A stretch of DNA of 64,000 nt from Thermohalobaculum sp965263335 (GCA_965263335.1 CBDHHE010000001.1:1984001-2048000), one strand, 5' to 3'; numbered from the stretch's first letter, positions 17,541 through 27,491 are shown. The notes: generated from the letters alone by a model not told the origin. Made by a program: numbers and translations.

Positions 17541-18503
17541 ATGAGCCTCACCAGACGCAACGTTCTTAGAACGGGACTTTTTGCTCCGGCAATTCTAGCC
17601 ACGCCAGCTTTGGCAAGGATCGCTGCACCGGGAGTTGAGCAGAACGCCGGCTGGCATCGGTTTGCCGTGGGCGCGTTCCAGATCACGGTCCTCTCGGATG
17701 GCAATCTGGTTGTGCCGACCGATGCCATCGGCACGAACGCAGACCGCGATTCCGTCACAAGTTTTCTCGAGAACCGCCACCTCGATCCCGCCACCAACTT
17801 CGCTCACACCAACCATGTTCTGATCGACACAGGTGCTGCGAAAATTCTCGTCGATGTCGGCTCCGGTGAGCGGTTTCAGCCTTCGGCCGGCAGGCTCTCA
17901 GGAAACCTCGAGGCCGCCGGGATTGATCCGTCAAGCATCACGCATGTTGCCTTGACCCATGCCCATCCGGATCATGTCTGGGGCATGCTGGACGAGTTCG
18001 ACGAACCGCGCTTTCCGGAAGCAGAGTACGCGATCTCTGCCACAGAATATGACTGGTGGTCCGCTGCCGATCGCGTGAACCAGGTCCCAGAGGTGATGCA
18101 AGCCATGGTGGTTGGCGCTCAGAACGCGCTGGCACCGGTGGCAGAGCGCACTTCGATGGTCTCTGATGGTGCAGAAGTCGTGCCTGGCGTTCACATGGTC
18201 GACACCCCTGGACACACGCTTGGACACATGGCTGTCCTTGTCGAAAGCGAAGGCACGCAACTGATGGTGGTCGGAGATGCCATCAATCATGTTTATGCGA
18301 GCTTCGAACATCCGGATTGGCATTTCGGGTTCGACATGGACAAGGATCTGGCGGTTCAGAATCGACGGCGTCTGCTGGACCGGGCTGCAACGGACCGCAT
18401 TGCGGTCGCGGGCTACCACCTGCCGTTTCCTGGTGTCGGACATGTCATTCGACGCAACGAAGCCTACCAGTTCCTGCCCGAGATGTGGCGCTGGGGTGAG
18501 TGA
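17541..18503 (+). CDS. Tat-exported MBL-fold metallohydrolase (SoxH-like)
   Basis: A 320-residue protein with a twin-arginine-type leader (LTRRNVLRTGLFAPAILATP) and an intact metallo-beta-lactamase zinc site: THAHPDHVWGM, VDTPGHTLGHMAV, VVGDAIN and the distal GYHLPFPGVGHV. It should be a periplasmic di-zinc hydrolase. It follows the degenerate MBL gene by 24 bp and overlaps the next gene (GTGAGTGA). SoxH of Paracoccus is of this kind, but many unrelated periplasmic MBL proteins look alike, so I leave the symbol empty. Confidence 0.8.
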   Translation: MSLTRRNVLRTGLFAPAILATPALARIAAPGVEQNAGWHRFAVGAFQITVLSDGNLVVPTDAIGTNADRDSVTSFLENRHLDPATNFAHTNHVLIDTGAAKILVDVGSGERFQPSAGRLSGNLEAAGIDPSSITHVALTHAHPDHVWGMLDEFDEPRFPEAEYAISATEYDWWSAADRVNQVPEVMQAMVVGAQNALAPVAERTSMVSDGAEVVPGVHMVDTPGHTLGHMAVLVESEGTQLMVVGDAINHVYASFEHPDWHFGFDMDKDLAVQNRRRLLDRAATDRIAVAGYHLPFPGVGHVIRRNEAYQFLPEMWRWGE

Positions 18504-20022
18504 CGCCCGCCCCAGCTTCTGGCTGCCTCTGACGCTGACACTGGTTTCAGCTGCGTCCATGGCCCTGGAGATCATCGCTGGTCGAGCGCTCGCACCCTAT
18601 GTCGGCATGTCTCTATACTCGTGGACGATAATCATCGCCGTGGTCCTGGCGGGGCTCTCGCTTGGCCATTGGCTGGGCGGCGTCCTGTCCGACAGAAGCA
18701 AGTCACCTCAGAGATGGGTCGCAGTCGGCTTGACTGGCGCCACAGTGTTCACCGGCGTGAGCCTGCCTGTGCTGCGCTGGGTTGAGCCGCTGGCGGCAAC
18801 AGCGAACCCGATCAGCCATGTAAGCGTCCTTGCGGTTTCAGCCTTCTTCCTGCCGAGCGCGATGGCGGGACTGATGTCTCCACTGCTGACCAAGATGGCG
18901 CTGGACTCGTCTTCACCGGACCGACAAGGACGCATTGTGGGGCGCATGTTCGCCCTAGGTGCATTCGGAGCTATTATCGGCACGCTGATCGCTGGTCTTG
19001 TGCTCATCTCCTGGGTCGGCACGTTCGGGTCGGTGCTTCTGATCACGCTCACCTACGGCGCCCTCGCACTTGTGTTCTGGTCCGGACGTGGCAAGGCCGT
19101 TCTCTTGGCGGCCACAGCAGTTGTCACGTCAGCCACGGCAATCGCACCTGCCGGTTGGATCTGGGCGTCACCATGCATCCGCGAGAGCGCCTATTTCTGC
19201 ATCCGGATAGACGAAGCCCAGTTTCTCGGCCGGAGAGCAGGCGTGATGGCGCTGGATCATCTGGCCCACGGTGTGAACGATGCGCACGACCCGAAGTTTC
19301 TGCTCACTCCCTATGTCCACGGTGTCGATGAAATCCTTCGGCTGCGCATGAACAATCAGGCGCCTGAGGCTTTCTTCATCGGGGGCGGGACATACTCACT
19401 ACCGCGTGCATGGGCGTCCAGGTGGCCGGACGCGCGACTCCTTGTGGCTGAACTGGATCCCGAGGTGACAAACGCCGCGCGGACCAGATTGTGGCTGGAC
19501 CCGTCACCAAATCTCGGTGTCGTTCATGCGGACGCAAGATCAGCGCTCCAAGCACTCCCGGAGACGCGTGCCTTCGACGTCATCTTCGGCGACGCGTTTC
19601 ACGACATCTCCGTGCCACAGCACCTCGTCACGGACGAATTCCACGCCGGGCTGCGCAGTCGTCTACGCCCCGGAGGCGCTTACGTCATGAACGTCGTCGA
19701 CAAGCAGAGGGAGCCTAGATTTGTCTTGTCCCTGGCGCAGACACTGAGACGACGCTTTGAGCACGTCGAACTTTGGCTCGACCTCGACGCGATACAACCG
19801 AGAGAGACTCGAACGACCTGGATACTGCTGGCATCAGATATCTCCACACCCGCCAGCGAGGTGGCCTCGGACTACGGATTTGCCCGGCGCTGGATACAGA
19901 TCCCTTTGGACCAGATGATCGCCGAGGTCGGCTCGGACAACTTGGTGTTCCTGACCGACGATTTCGCGCCTGTGGATCGGCTGCTGGGTGATCTGTTGCT
20001 CAATCCGAAGTTGATGCAGTAG
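18496..20022 (+). CDS. Fused MFS / spermidine-synthase-like membrane protein
   Basis: A 508-residue protein. Residues 8-215 form about seven hydrophobic helices beginning with LTLVSAASMALEIIAGRALAPYVGMSLYSW, the signature of the fused-MFS/spermidine synthase family. Residues about 225-490 form a soluble aminopropyl- or methyltransferase-like domain: FFIGGGTYSLPRAWASRWP, VAELDPEVT, VVHADARSAL, DVIFGDAFHD. It starts at a GTG overlapping the end of the upstream MBL gene, in place of a longer open frame from 18277. The true reaction of this family is not established. It converges with the DUF302 gene across 4 bp. Confidence 0.8.
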   Translation: MSDARPSFWLPLTLTLVSAASMALEIIAGRALAPYVGMSLYSWTIIIAVVLAGLSLGHWLGGVLSDRSKSPQRWVAVGLTGATVFTGVSLPVLRWVEPLAATANPISHVSVLAVSAFFLPSAMAGLMSPLLTKMALDSSSPDRQGRIVGRMFALGAFGAIIGTLIAGLVLISWVGTFGSVLLITLTYGALALVFWSGRGKAVLLAATAVVTSATAIAPAGWIWASPCIRESAYFCIRIDEAQFLGRRAGVMALDHLAHGVNDAHDPKFLLTPYVHGVDEILRLRMNNQAPEAFFIGGGTYSLPRAWASRWPDARLLVAELDPEVTNAARTRLWLDPSPNLGVVHADARSALQALPETRAFDVIFGDAFHDISVPQHLVTDEFHAGLRSRLRPGGAYVMNVVDKQREPRFVLSLAQTLRRRFEHVELWLDLDAIQPRETRTTWILLASDISTPASEVASDYGFARRWIQIPLDQMIAEVGSDNLVFLTDDFAPVDRLLGDLLLNPKLMQ

Positions 20023-20026
20023 CCAG

Positions 20027-20470
20027 TCAATCACCGATCGCTTCCGCAGCGATCTTGTCCAGCAATGCCTCGACATCCTGCATCGGCCCATCGGGCATCT
20101 GACGATAACCAATCTGAACCGTACCAGAGCCATCGCCCAGCTCAGCGACGAAGATGCCGTACGGACAATGCGCGATGTTGGCCGGATCGGCCTCCATCGC
20201 AGCACGCGAGAGCACCGCGGAGCAAAAGATGTAGATGTCAGCCTTCTCGAACAGTTTCTCCGTCCCGCCAACATCTTCCTGCGTGCGGTTCAGCATCGCG
20301 CCGACATGGCTGACATAGTCGATGACGAGGCCCTCGCCGACGATCGCGCTCTCAACCGCAAACGCCGCGTCATCGAAGCTTCCGTCAAACTCGTATGTCT
20401 TGACCCCATCGGCGGTTGCCATCGCGGGGAGTGCGATGGCAACCGCCAAGGCCAGCGCTAGCCTGCGCAT
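20027..20470 (-). CDS. DUF302 periplasmic protein of the sox operon
   Basis: A 147-residue protein with signal peptide MRRLALALAVAIALPAMATA and the DUF302 core: VESAIVGEGLVIDYVSHVGAML, LFEKADIYIFCSA, HCPYGIFVAEL and VQIGYRQMP. DUF302 proteins are small, often at sulfur-oxidation loci; their biochemical role is unknown. It is the last gene of the minus-strand sox operon, 20 bp after soxF. Confidence 0.82.
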   Translation of the reverse strand: MRRLALALAVAIALPAMATADGVKTYEFDGSFDDAAFAVESAIVGEGLVIDYVSHVGAMLNRTQEDVGGTEKLFEKADIYIFCSAVLSRAAMEADPANIAHCPYGIFVAELGDGSGTVQIGYRQMPDGPMQDVEALLDKIAAEAIGD

Positions 20471-20490
20471 GGCGGTCTCCTGTGCTTTGA

Positions 20491-21756
20491 TTAGCCGAAC
20501 ATGTCAGCCGTGATGCCGTTGTACCAGCCGATGCTCTCCTCGTAGGTCTGCTTGCGTAGAGCCGCATCTTCCCCGGTCTGGCTGATGAAGCCATCAACCT
20601 TGGAGATTTTCTCCTCAGTCGCCTCATAGGACGCGCCGACTTTCACGCCATCTTCGGTGCCGATCAGCGACCAGCAGGTGTTCGAGTACTTGGCCGGGAA
20701 GACCTTCGACCCAGTCAGCGCGCCGCGAACGGCCATGGCACAGACCTTGGCCTGGCTGTTGGCCGAGAAGCCCGACTTCGGCATGTCTCCCTGCTGTGAT
20801 GCATCGCCCAGGACATGAACGTTTTCATCCATCTTCGAGGACATGTCCGCGGCATTTACGGGTGCCCAGCCGCTGTCGCCAGTGAGGCCGGCTGCCTCCG
20901 CAATCCAGCCTGCCTTCATGGCCGGAATGACGTTGCAGGCATCGGCCTTCACCACCTCACCGTCGATGTCGACTTCCATTGTCGCCGGATTGACGGTCAC
21001 ATTGCCCCCGCCAAAGTCCGGCCCCAGCCACTCCACCATGCCGGAGTAGTGACTCTCCCAGCCTTCCTGGAAAAGGCCCATCTTCGAAAACTTCGGCTTC
21101 GGATCGGCAACGATGATTTTCGCCGTCGGATTCTTCTGTTTGAGCACATGGGCAACCATCGAGACGCGTTCATATGGTCCCGGCGGGCAGCGGTACGGGT
21201 TCGGCGGTGCCACCATCACGTAGGTGCCGCCTTCCGGCATGGCCTCGATCTGCGCCTTGAGAAGGGCCGCCTGCGTGCCGCCTTTGTAAGCGTGGGGCAT
21301 CACATCCTGATCTTCGAGGGACCAGCCGTTGACCGAGCCTGGCACAAAGTCGATGCCGGGCGAGACGATGAGGCGATCATAGCTGAAGGACATGCCACCG
21401 GCGACGGCCACCGTCTTGGCATCCCGATCAACGCCCATGGCCATGTCATGGACCACGTTGACACCGTTCTCGCTCGCAAGCTTGGCATAGGAGTGACCGG
21501 TCTTCTCAAATTCCCAGAAGCCGCCAATGGCGAGGTTCGAAAAGAAGCAGGTATGGTATTGACGCTGTGGCTCGATCAGCGTGACATTGACCGCCCCATC
21601 GGAGTCCTTTGCGATATAGCGTGCAGCTGTGGCACCACCTGCGCCGCCGCCGATGATCACGACATTGGGCTTGCCCGCACCGAGCACTGCGGGTGCAGTC
21701 AATGCAGCACCAGTGGCCACAGTCGTTCCCAGAAATCCACGTCTTGTCAGGATCAT
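20491..21756 (-). CDS. soxF: SoxF, flavocytochrome c sulfide dehydrogenase flavoprotein
   Basis: A 421-residue FAD protein with a Tat leader (LTRRGFLGTTVATGAALTAP). The dinucleotide fold is PNVVIIGGGAGGATAARYI. The cysteine in YHTCFFSN corresponds to the covalent FAD link of FCSD. The cysteines in NPYRCPPGPYER and NTCWSLIG correspond to the redox disulfide. It oxidises sulfide and passes electrons to the SoxE cytochrome encoded 18 bp upstream. AAGGGAGG abuts an ATG at 21765, so the second ATG at 21756, 9 nt further on, is the better start. Confidence 0.92.
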   Translation of the reverse strand: MILTRRGFLGTTVATGAALTAPAVLGAGKPNVVIIGGGAGGATAARYIAKDSDGAVNVTLIEPQRQYHTCFFSNLAIGGFWEFEKTGHSYAKLASENGVNVVHDMAMGVDRDAKTVAVAGGMSFSYDRLIVSPGIDFVPGSVNGWSLEDQDVMPHAYKGGTQAALLKAQIEAMPEGGTYVMVAPPNPYRCPPGPYERVSMVAHVLKQKNPTAKIIVADPKPKFSKMGLFQEGWESHYSGMVEWLGPDFGGGNVTVNPATMEVDIDGEVVKADACNVIPAMKAGWIAEAAGLTGDSGWAPVNAADMSSKMDENVHVLGDASQQGDMPKSGFSANSQAKVCAMAVRGALTGSKVFPAKYSNTCWSLIGTEDGVKVGASYEATEEKISKVDGFISQTGEDAALRKQTYEESIGWYNGITADMFG

Positions 21757-21774
21757 TTTTTCCATCCTCCCTTG

Positions 21775-22476
21775 TTATTCTTTGACGCCCTCAAAGTATG
21801 CGGCCAACGCAGCTATCTCTTCGTTGGATAGCCGCGACGCCATCATTTGCATCACCGGGTGTGGGCGCGCATTCGTCTTGTAGGCATGCATGGCAATCAC
21901 AAAGTCATCCTTTGGCCACCCCGTGATCGAAGGCAGCCCTTCGTCCGCGCCATCCGCCTGATGGCATGTCGTGCACTCGGACGCGAGATACTCGCCGTAG
22001 TCCCGATCTCCGGCGATCGCAAGGATCGCAGGATCGACATCCGGATCGCTCGGCGACGCTGTGGGCTCGCTCTCGGGAATATCCTGCGGATTGGCAGAGA
22101 ACTGCCTCAGATAGGCTAGGAGGTCCGAGCGGTCCGCCGGGTCCTTCAGGCCACGGAAGTTCATCCGTGTCTGGCTGACCAGAGCCTTGGGGTTCTCGAT
22201 ATAGATGTCCAGCTTGCTGACCGTCCAATGGAGACCGTCGCGGCCCTCCCGCGCAAGATCTTCCGAGTATCGGAAGTCTTCGATCGAACCTGCGCGCCGA
22301 CCGAAGAGTTCGTTCAGGTGCGGACCAACCCGGTTCTTGGCCTGCGGGCCAACCATGTGGCACGATTTGCACTTGTTGAAGATGCGTTGGCCGCGTTCCG
22401 CATCACCGCTCTCAGCCGCCCACGCTCCCGTTACAGCGGCAAGACATGCACATAAAAGGAGGGCTGCGCGTCTCAT
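21775..22476 (-). CDS. soxE: SoxE, dihaem c-type cytochrome
   Basis: A 233-residue periplasmic cytochrome with signal peptide RRAALLLCACLAAVTGAWA and two CXXCH sites: CKSCH (Cys36-His40) and CTTCH (Cys168-His172). The first domain resembles class I cytochromes (NRVGPHLNELFGR, TRMNFRGL). It is the electron acceptor of the SoxF flavoprotein. Three bp separate it from soxD, so the two are almost certainly co-translated. Confidence 0.92.
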   Translation of the reverse strand: MRRAALLLCACLAAVTGAWAAESGDAERGQRIFNKCKSCHMVGPQAKNRVGPHLNELFGRRAGSIEDFRYSEDLAREGRDGLHWTVSKLDIYIENPKALVSQTRMNFRGLKDPADRSDLLAYLRQFSANPQDIPESEPTASPSDPDVDPAILAIAGDRDYGEYLASECTTCHQADGADEGLPSITGWPKDDFVIAMHAYKTNARPHPVMQMMASRLSNEEIAALAAYFEGVKE

Positions 22477-22479
22477 GGG

Positions 22480-23493
22480 CTACTGTGAATGGCTCCGAAG
22501 GAACTCGATGATCGCCCCCCGGTCCTCTTCCTTCTTGAGACCTGCAAAGGACATCTTGGTCCCCTTGAGCCAGTCTTTCGGTTTTGCCAGAAACGCATCC
22601 AGCGCACCTGCATCCCAAACCGCGCCTTCTTCCGCGCGCGCCTGCAAGGCCTTGGAGTACCTGAACCCCTCCACGGCACCGAGGTCTGCGCCGACGATGC
22701 CGTTCAAGATCGGTCCGACCTTGTTCCGCGCATCCTCGCCCACGGCGTGGCACGCCTTGCACTTCTTGAAGACCTTCTCGCCCGCAGCGACCAGACCGGC
22801 ATCAAGTGCCGCCTGCTCTTCGTCAGCAACGACTGCTGCCGGCTGGGCCTCCGCCTCCTCTTCTTCGGTGTCTGGTGTCACATCAAGGATGCGCGCGCGC
22901 ATCGTAATCTTCACGTCACCCTTGCAGCCGGTCATGCAGGCTTCGCGGTTCGTGAAAATCTGGCTCTCCGCGCGATCATCCATGAAGAAATTCTGCTCGT
23001 TGGGCAGCTTCGTTTCGGCAAAGTTTTCGCGGGACAGCACGAACTCATCGTCAACCAGATCGTTCGAATACAGGATGTAAGCCGTGATCGCGTAGACCTC
23101 ATCGTCTGTGAGGCTTTGCGCGTCACCAAACGGCATCGCCCGGTGCACATAGTCCCAAACGGTCGAGAGGTAGGGCCAGTACGATCCAACGGTCTTGACC
23201 GGGTCATCCGAGGCAAGGGTATCAAATCCGCCGGCAAGCACGGGCCAGCGATCAACACCCTCGGCAAAGTCGCCATGGCAGACGGCGCACTTCTCGATGA
23301 AAACTTCCTCGCCGGTGAAAACATCTCCGGAGCCAGGAGGGAGCCCCTCTCCGTCAGGACGGATATCGATGTCCCATGCCGCGATTTCGGCAGGTGTTGC
23401 GGTTCGCCCGAGACCCAGCGGTTCTGCCACGGCAGACGTGGCGACACCGCATAAAATCACCACCGCGAGCGCGGCTTCAGGATACTTCGACAT
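22480..23493 (-). CDS. soxD: SoxD, dihaem cytochrome of sulfur dehydrogenase SoxCD
   Basis: A 337-residue periplasmic protein with signal peptide EAALAVVILCGVATSAVA and haem sites CAVCH (Cys69-His73) and CKACH (Cys245-His249). They are joined by an acidic, alanine-rich linker (TPDTEEEEAEAQPAA) typical of SoxD. With SoxC it removes six electrons from the sulfane sulfur bound to SoxY. The ATG at 23493 lies inside the end of soxC (overlap 17 bp); the open frame extends further upstream but is a shadow of soxC. Confidence 0.94.
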   Translation of the reverse strand: MSKYPEAALAVVILCGVATSAVAEPLGLGRTATPAEIAAWDIDIRPDGEGLPPGSGDVFTGEEVFIEKCAVCHGDFAEGVDRWPVLAGGFDTLASDDPVKTVGSYWPYLSTVWDYVHRAMPFGDAQSLTDDEVYAITAYILYSNDLVDDEFVLSRENFAETKLPNEQNFFMDDRAESQIFTNREACMTGCKGDVKITMRARILDVTPDTEEEEAEAQPAAVVADEEQAALDAGLVAAGEKVFKKCKACHAVGEDARNKVGPILNGIVGADLGAVEGFRYSKALQARAEEGAVWDAGALDAFLAKPKDWLKGTKMSFAGLKKEEDRGAIIEFLRSHSQ

Positions 23494-24736
23494 TCTCCGC
23501 CACTCCCTGCTCGTCCACATACCAAGTCTGGATGCCGTTGTTGTGATAGATCGAGTTCTCCCCCCGGACGGCTCGCAAGGCATCCTTGGTCGGCTGAATG
23601 TAGCCCGTCGAGTCGTGCGCCCTGCTCTGCAGAAGCAGCGGCTGACCATCCCAATTGAATTCGTGGTAGAAGCGATGCATCGACTTATCGAGGCTGGGAC
23701 CGTCCATTCTCGCCTCAACCCACGTATCGCCTCCATCGAGCGTGACATCTACGCGGGGTATCGTACCGCGCCCGGACCAGGCCACGCCGGTCAAGACGGT
23801 TGGTCCGGGGCCATGTGAGATCGGAGCCTGCGGACTGGGGTTCGTGATGACCGATTTTGCATCCATCTCCCACGTGAAACGACGCGCTCTCCCGTCCGAC
23901 AGAAGGTCCGTGTACTTCGACGTTTCCTCACGATGGTGCCAAGGCTGATCGCCCACCTCGATTCGGCGCAACCACTTTACCCACATGTTTCCTTCCCAAC
24001 CGGGAACGCAGAGACGAACCGGATAACCTTGTTCAGGCCGCAGCGCCTCCCCGTTCATCTTGAAGGCCACGAGGCAGTCATCGAGCGCTTTCTCCATCGG
24101 GATGGAGCGCGTCATCGCAGCGGCATCTGCGCCTTCAGGCAGGATCCACTTCGCACTGGTCTTGACCCCGGCCTCTGCAAGGATGTCCTTGAGCCAGACG
24201 CCCGTGTACATCACGTTGTGGATCATACCATGGGTGAATTGGCAGCCGTTCAGCTGGGCACCGCGCCATTCCATCCCGGAGTTTGCCGCGCATTCGAGGA
24301 AGTAGATCTTGTTGACGCGCGGAAAGCGCATCAGGTCCTGCAAGGTAAACACCAACGGTCGGTCGACCAGCCCGTTGATCATCAGTCGGTACTGCGCCGG
24401 ATCGACTTCCGCGATTCCAGAATGATGGCGCTCGAAACAAAGCCCGTTCGGCGTGATGATGCCATCAAGATCGTGCAACGGCGTGAAGTTCACAGAGCTT
24501 ACGGGATCCGCGGTGAGCCATGGCACATTGCGCCGCACCACATGTTTCTCGAACTCCGAAGGCGCGCCGTAGGGGCGCGCGTCCACGCCGTCACCCAGTT
24601 GCTGAGCCCAGGGTTGAAGCTCGATGATCGCCGGATCGCCCGCTGCTTTCGCGCTTCCAGCCAGAGCCGCCCCTCCGGCGGCAAGGCCGGCGGTCAGAAA
24701 ACCCCTGCGGTTGGTCTGTGTTGTCTTGTCAGACAT
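23477..24736 (-). CDS. soxC: SoxC, molybdenum subunit of sulfur dehydrogenase
   Basis: A 419-residue member of the sulfite-oxidase family with a Tat leader (TNRRGFLTAGLAAGGAALAG). The molybdopterin ligand is Cys149 in YFLECAANSG. Other family motifs are GVWLKDILAEAGV, YPVRLCVPGWEGNMWVKWL and RVDVTLDGGDTW, the last from the dimerisation domain. The ATG at 24736 (MSDKTT) follows AAGGG; an upstream ATG at 24769 is less well placed. Presence of SoxCD implies complete oxidation of thiosulfate to sulfate without sulfur globules. Confidence 0.95.
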   Translation of the reverse strand: MSDKTTQTNRRGFLTAGLAAGGAALAGSAKAAGDPAIIELQPWAQQLGDGVDARPYGAPSEFEKHVVRRNVPWLTADPVSSVNFTPLHDLDGIITPNGLCFERHHSGIAEVDPAQYRLMINGLVDRPLVFTLQDLMRFPRVNKIYFLECAANSGMEWRGAQLNGCQFTHGMIHNVMYTGVWLKDILAEAGVKTSAKWILPEGADAAAMTRSIPMEKALDDCLVAFKMNGEALRPEQGYPVRLCVPGWEGNMWVKWLRRIEVGDQPWHHREETSKYTDLLSDGRARRFTWEMDAKSVITNPSPQAPISHGPGPTVLTGVAWSGRGTIPRVDVTLDGGDTWVEARMDGPSLDKSMHRFYHEFNWDGQPLLLQSRAHDSTGYIQPTKDALRAVRGENSIYHNNGIQTWYVDEQGVAENVEVS

Positions 24737-24823
24737 GCGAGACCCTTCTTGATTCTCTGTCATTCGCATTCATCTTATTGAATGTTTCGGGCAGAATCCA
24801 CATGATTTACGCGTACAATACGC

Positions 24824-26515
24824 TCAAGCGCCGGAAACCTGCACCGATTGGTTCGGATCTATCCTGACCCGACCTTCACGTTTCACATGGTTCTCCACGA
24901 CTTCCCAGATCGGCGGACCCTGGGTGTCCTCGTTGACCGAGGCCCATCCAGAGACAATGTAGGACTTCGCTGGATCGATTGGCTCGCCAGTCCTGAGGAG
25001 CGTCATGTTGGTGACGCGGCTGCCCTGCGGCTTTGCGACGTCGATGTGGTAACCCATCCCGCCCACGCGGACCATGTCGCCCCCCTGCTGATAGTAGGGG
25101 TCCGGATTGAACAGGTTGTCGGCAACGTCCTCGAGGATCGTATGAAGGAGCTCACCCGTCATCTCGGAACGATACGCCGCCGGGTAGGACATCGCTGTTG
25201 CGTTGTGCAAGTCTTCACGCGTGATCGGATCCCCGGGCAGCAAACTTGGTCCCCAGCGGAAGCCGGGCGACAGAGCGATATCCGCGTCCCGCTCGGAGAT
25301 CAGTGCGTTGCAGATCAGATCATCCCAAGTGCCGTTAAAGTTGCCGCGCCGGTAGAGCAGGCTGTCGGTATGCCCGAGCACCTCGGCGAGTTCTGCCGCA
25401 AACGGCGCGCGCTGATCGTCGATAAGAGCCGTGATGGAGGCATCCGGTTCAATCACATCCGAGAAGACAGGGATCAACTTGTGGCGTAGGTCCTTCACCT
25501 CTCCGTCCCGAACATCCAGATCGACGCGAGAAACAAACTTGCCGTTTGAGCCTGATGCGATCAGCGCGGTTTTGCCCACCATCAGCGGTTCGGGCAGTGC
25601 ATCGTGGGTGTGCCCGCAGAGGATCACGTCAATGCCCTCGACCTGCGCGGCCAGCTTGCGGTCCACATCAAACCCGTTGTGGCTCAACAGGACGACGACC
25701 TCGGCGCCCTCATCGCGGACTTCCGCCACGACTTCGCGCATGCGGTCCTCGCGAATCCCGAAGCTGAGCGTCGGAAACATCCATCTCGGATTCGCGATCG
25801 GAAGGTAGGGAAACGCCTGCCCGATCACAGCGACCTGTACCCCGCCACGCTCGAACATCTTGTAGGGCTCGTAGGCAGGTTCATCCCATTCATTGTCAAA
25901 GATGTTCGCGCCGAGGAACGGAAAGTCGAGACTGTCAACGATCTCGTCCACGCGGTCCTTGCCGAACGTGAACTCCCAGTGGGAGACCATTGCGTCCGGA
26001 GACAGCGCATTCATAACGTTGACAACGTCCTGGCCACCGGTCTTTTCAGCCGTATAGGACCCATGCCATGTGTCGCCGCCGTCCAGCAACAATGACCCAG
26101 GTCGTTCGGCGCGAATGGCGTTCACGACAGTCGCCACGCGGTCCATGCCGCCCATCCGCCCGTATCCCCTCGCCAGAGCGGCGAAGTCTTCGGATGTCAA
26201 TGCATAGGCTTCCGGGGAGCCGGACGCGATTCCATAGAGTTTGAGAAAATCCGCCCCCGTCACATGGGGTGGCTGCCCGCGCGCCGCTCCCACGCCGAGA
26301 TTGATCGCAGGCTCACGAAACCAGATTGGCTTCAACTGTGCATGCAAGTCCGTCAGGTGGATGAGCGTGACGTTGCCGAGTGGGTCAAACGACAGCAGTT
26401 GATCCTGTGTAAGGCGCTGCTGGGCCGCGAGCTTGCCCCAGTTCCCCACGCCAGAAGCGCCAACAATCGCAGATGCCGCGACAGTCGCCTGGAGGAAGTC
26501 GCGCCGAGATATCAT
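24824..26515 (-). CDS. soxB: SoxB, sulfate thiol hydrolase
   Basis: A 563-residue protein of the 5'-nucleotidase/metallophosphoesterase superfamily with a Tat leader (SRRDFLQATVAASAIVGASG). Metal-binding motifs: HLTDLHAQ (Asp56, His58), LDGGDTWHGS, SHNGFDVDRK and CGHTHD. It hydrolyses cysteine-S-thiosulfonate on SoxY to release sulfate. The ATG at 26515 gives the proper leader; an open frame extends to 26617 without a good start. An 87-bp gap separates it from soxC and 127 bp from soxA. Confidence 0.96.
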   Translation of the reverse strand: MISRRDFLQATVAASAIVGASGVGNWGKLAAQQRLTQDQLLSFDPLGNVTLIHLTDLHAQLKPIWFREPAINLGVGAARGQPPHVTGADFLKLYGIASGSPEAYALTSEDFAALARGYGRMGGMDRVATVVNAIRAERPGSLLLDGGDTWHGSYTAEKTGGQDVVNVMNALSPDAMVSHWEFTFGKDRVDEIVDSLDFPFLGANIFDNEWDEPAYEPYKMFERGGVQVAVIGQAFPYLPIANPRWMFPTLSFGIREDRMREVVAEVRDEGAEVVVLLSHNGFDVDRKLAAQVEGIDVILCGHTHDALPEPLMVGKTALIASGSNGKFVSRVDLDVRDGEVKDLRHKLIPVFSDVIEPDASITALIDDQRAPFAAELAEVLGHTDSLLYRRGNFNGTWDDLICNALISERDADIALSPGFRWGPSLLPGDPITREDLHNATAMSYPAAYRSEMTGELLHTILEDVADNLFNPDPYYQQGGDMVRVGGMGYHIDVAKPQGSRVTNMTLLRTGEPIDPAKSYIVSGWASVNEDTQGPPIWEVVENHVKREGRVRIDPNQSVQVSGA

Positions 26516-26642
26516 GGCCTTGTCTCCATTCTGCAGGACACACCGAACGGTTTCGCGCTCCGTCGAAGCCCGATTGACCGGCGACCTTGCCTGATGAGAA
26601 GGATCCGCACGCGCCACGGTCGCTCCGCGGCGCGTGGGTCAA

Positions 26643-27491
26643 TCAGTTGCGAACAGCGGGCGTCTCGATTCCCAGACCTGCGCCGCGCCATGCCAGATAG
26701 GCTTCGAGCGCAACGAACTCATCTGAACCCCGCTTGTAGGGCGTGGCCCGGATGTTTTTCATGCACCCCGAGAACCGGCGATGGAGCGAGCCCAGACCCT
26801 GCCACTTGAACCTGTAGGTGGGGAAGCCGTTGATCATGCCCTGGCTCAAGTGATCCGCGCGGATCATGTTCCCGTAGTTGTCTTCGTGACATTGCGAACA
26901 GGACATATCGAGTTGTCCAACACGGGTGTAGTAGAGGTCCTTGCCCTTCTCGACCCACTCCGCCATCGGCCCGTCGGTCTGCACAGTCATCGGCAAACCG
27001 CGCGATTGCATGCCGATGAGCGAGGTCATCGCCAGCATCTCCGGGCTTTCCCACTTCCACACATCAGCACCCTGATGTTCGGCAATCGATGCGTTGATGA
27101 TGTGCTCCAGGCTTTCGGGTTTTCCCTTTGCCTCGTTCCAACGGGGCATGTTGGCCCGCAGACCGCGCATGCTCTCGACATCACCATGACAATCGGCGCA
27201 GGACTTGTTCGATGTGCCGGCTGCGGTCTCCCAGAGTTCGAGTCCGTACTCCACAGCGACCATGGCTGGATTCTCGAAGTCATCTGTTTCGAGCGCTTGT
27301 GTCTCGTCCGACCGGAACCGCCACCCGGAATAAATGACGTCAAGCGGGTGACCTTCAGGCGCTTTCACTTCGGTGACGATTTCGGTGCCTTCGATCACGA
27401 GCTTGTCTTGGTCCGGCCCCGGCCCGGCGAGCGCCGCCCAAGCCACGGCAACAGTCACACCTGTTGCCACTCCCAGCATCGGGTACTTCAT
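26643..27491 (-). CDS. soxA: SoxA, L-cysteine S-thiosulfotransferase dihaem subunit
   Basis: A 282-residue periplasmic cytochrome with two CXXCH haem sites (CADCH at 98-102, CSQCH at 198-202) and the active-site cysteine, Cys243 in FSGCMKNIRATPY, which carries the persulfide haem ligand. Two haem-binding motifs place it in the dihaem SoxA subgroup found in Paracoccus. With SoxX it couples thiosulfate to SoxY. It is followed by soxB and preceded by soxZ (27 bp). Confidence 0.95.
   Translation of the reverse strand: MKYPMLGVATGVTVAVAWAALAGPGPDQDKLVIEGTEIVTEVKAPEGHPLDVIYSGWRFRSDETQALETDDFENPAMVAVEYGLELWETAAGTSNKSCADCHGDVESMRGLRANMPRWNEAKGKPESLEHIINASIAEHQGADVWKWESPEMLAMTSLIGMQSRGLPMTVQTDGPMAEWVEKGKDLYYTRVGQLDMSCSQCHEDNYGNMIRADHLSQGMINGFPTYRFKWQGLGSLHRRFSGCMKNIRATPYKRGSDEFVALEAYLAWRGAGLGIETPAVRN

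Noticed and set aside
20027..20470. DUF302 gene as an extra cytochrome
   Set aside because: It has no CXXCH haem motif; the cysteines in FCSA and HCPY are isolated.
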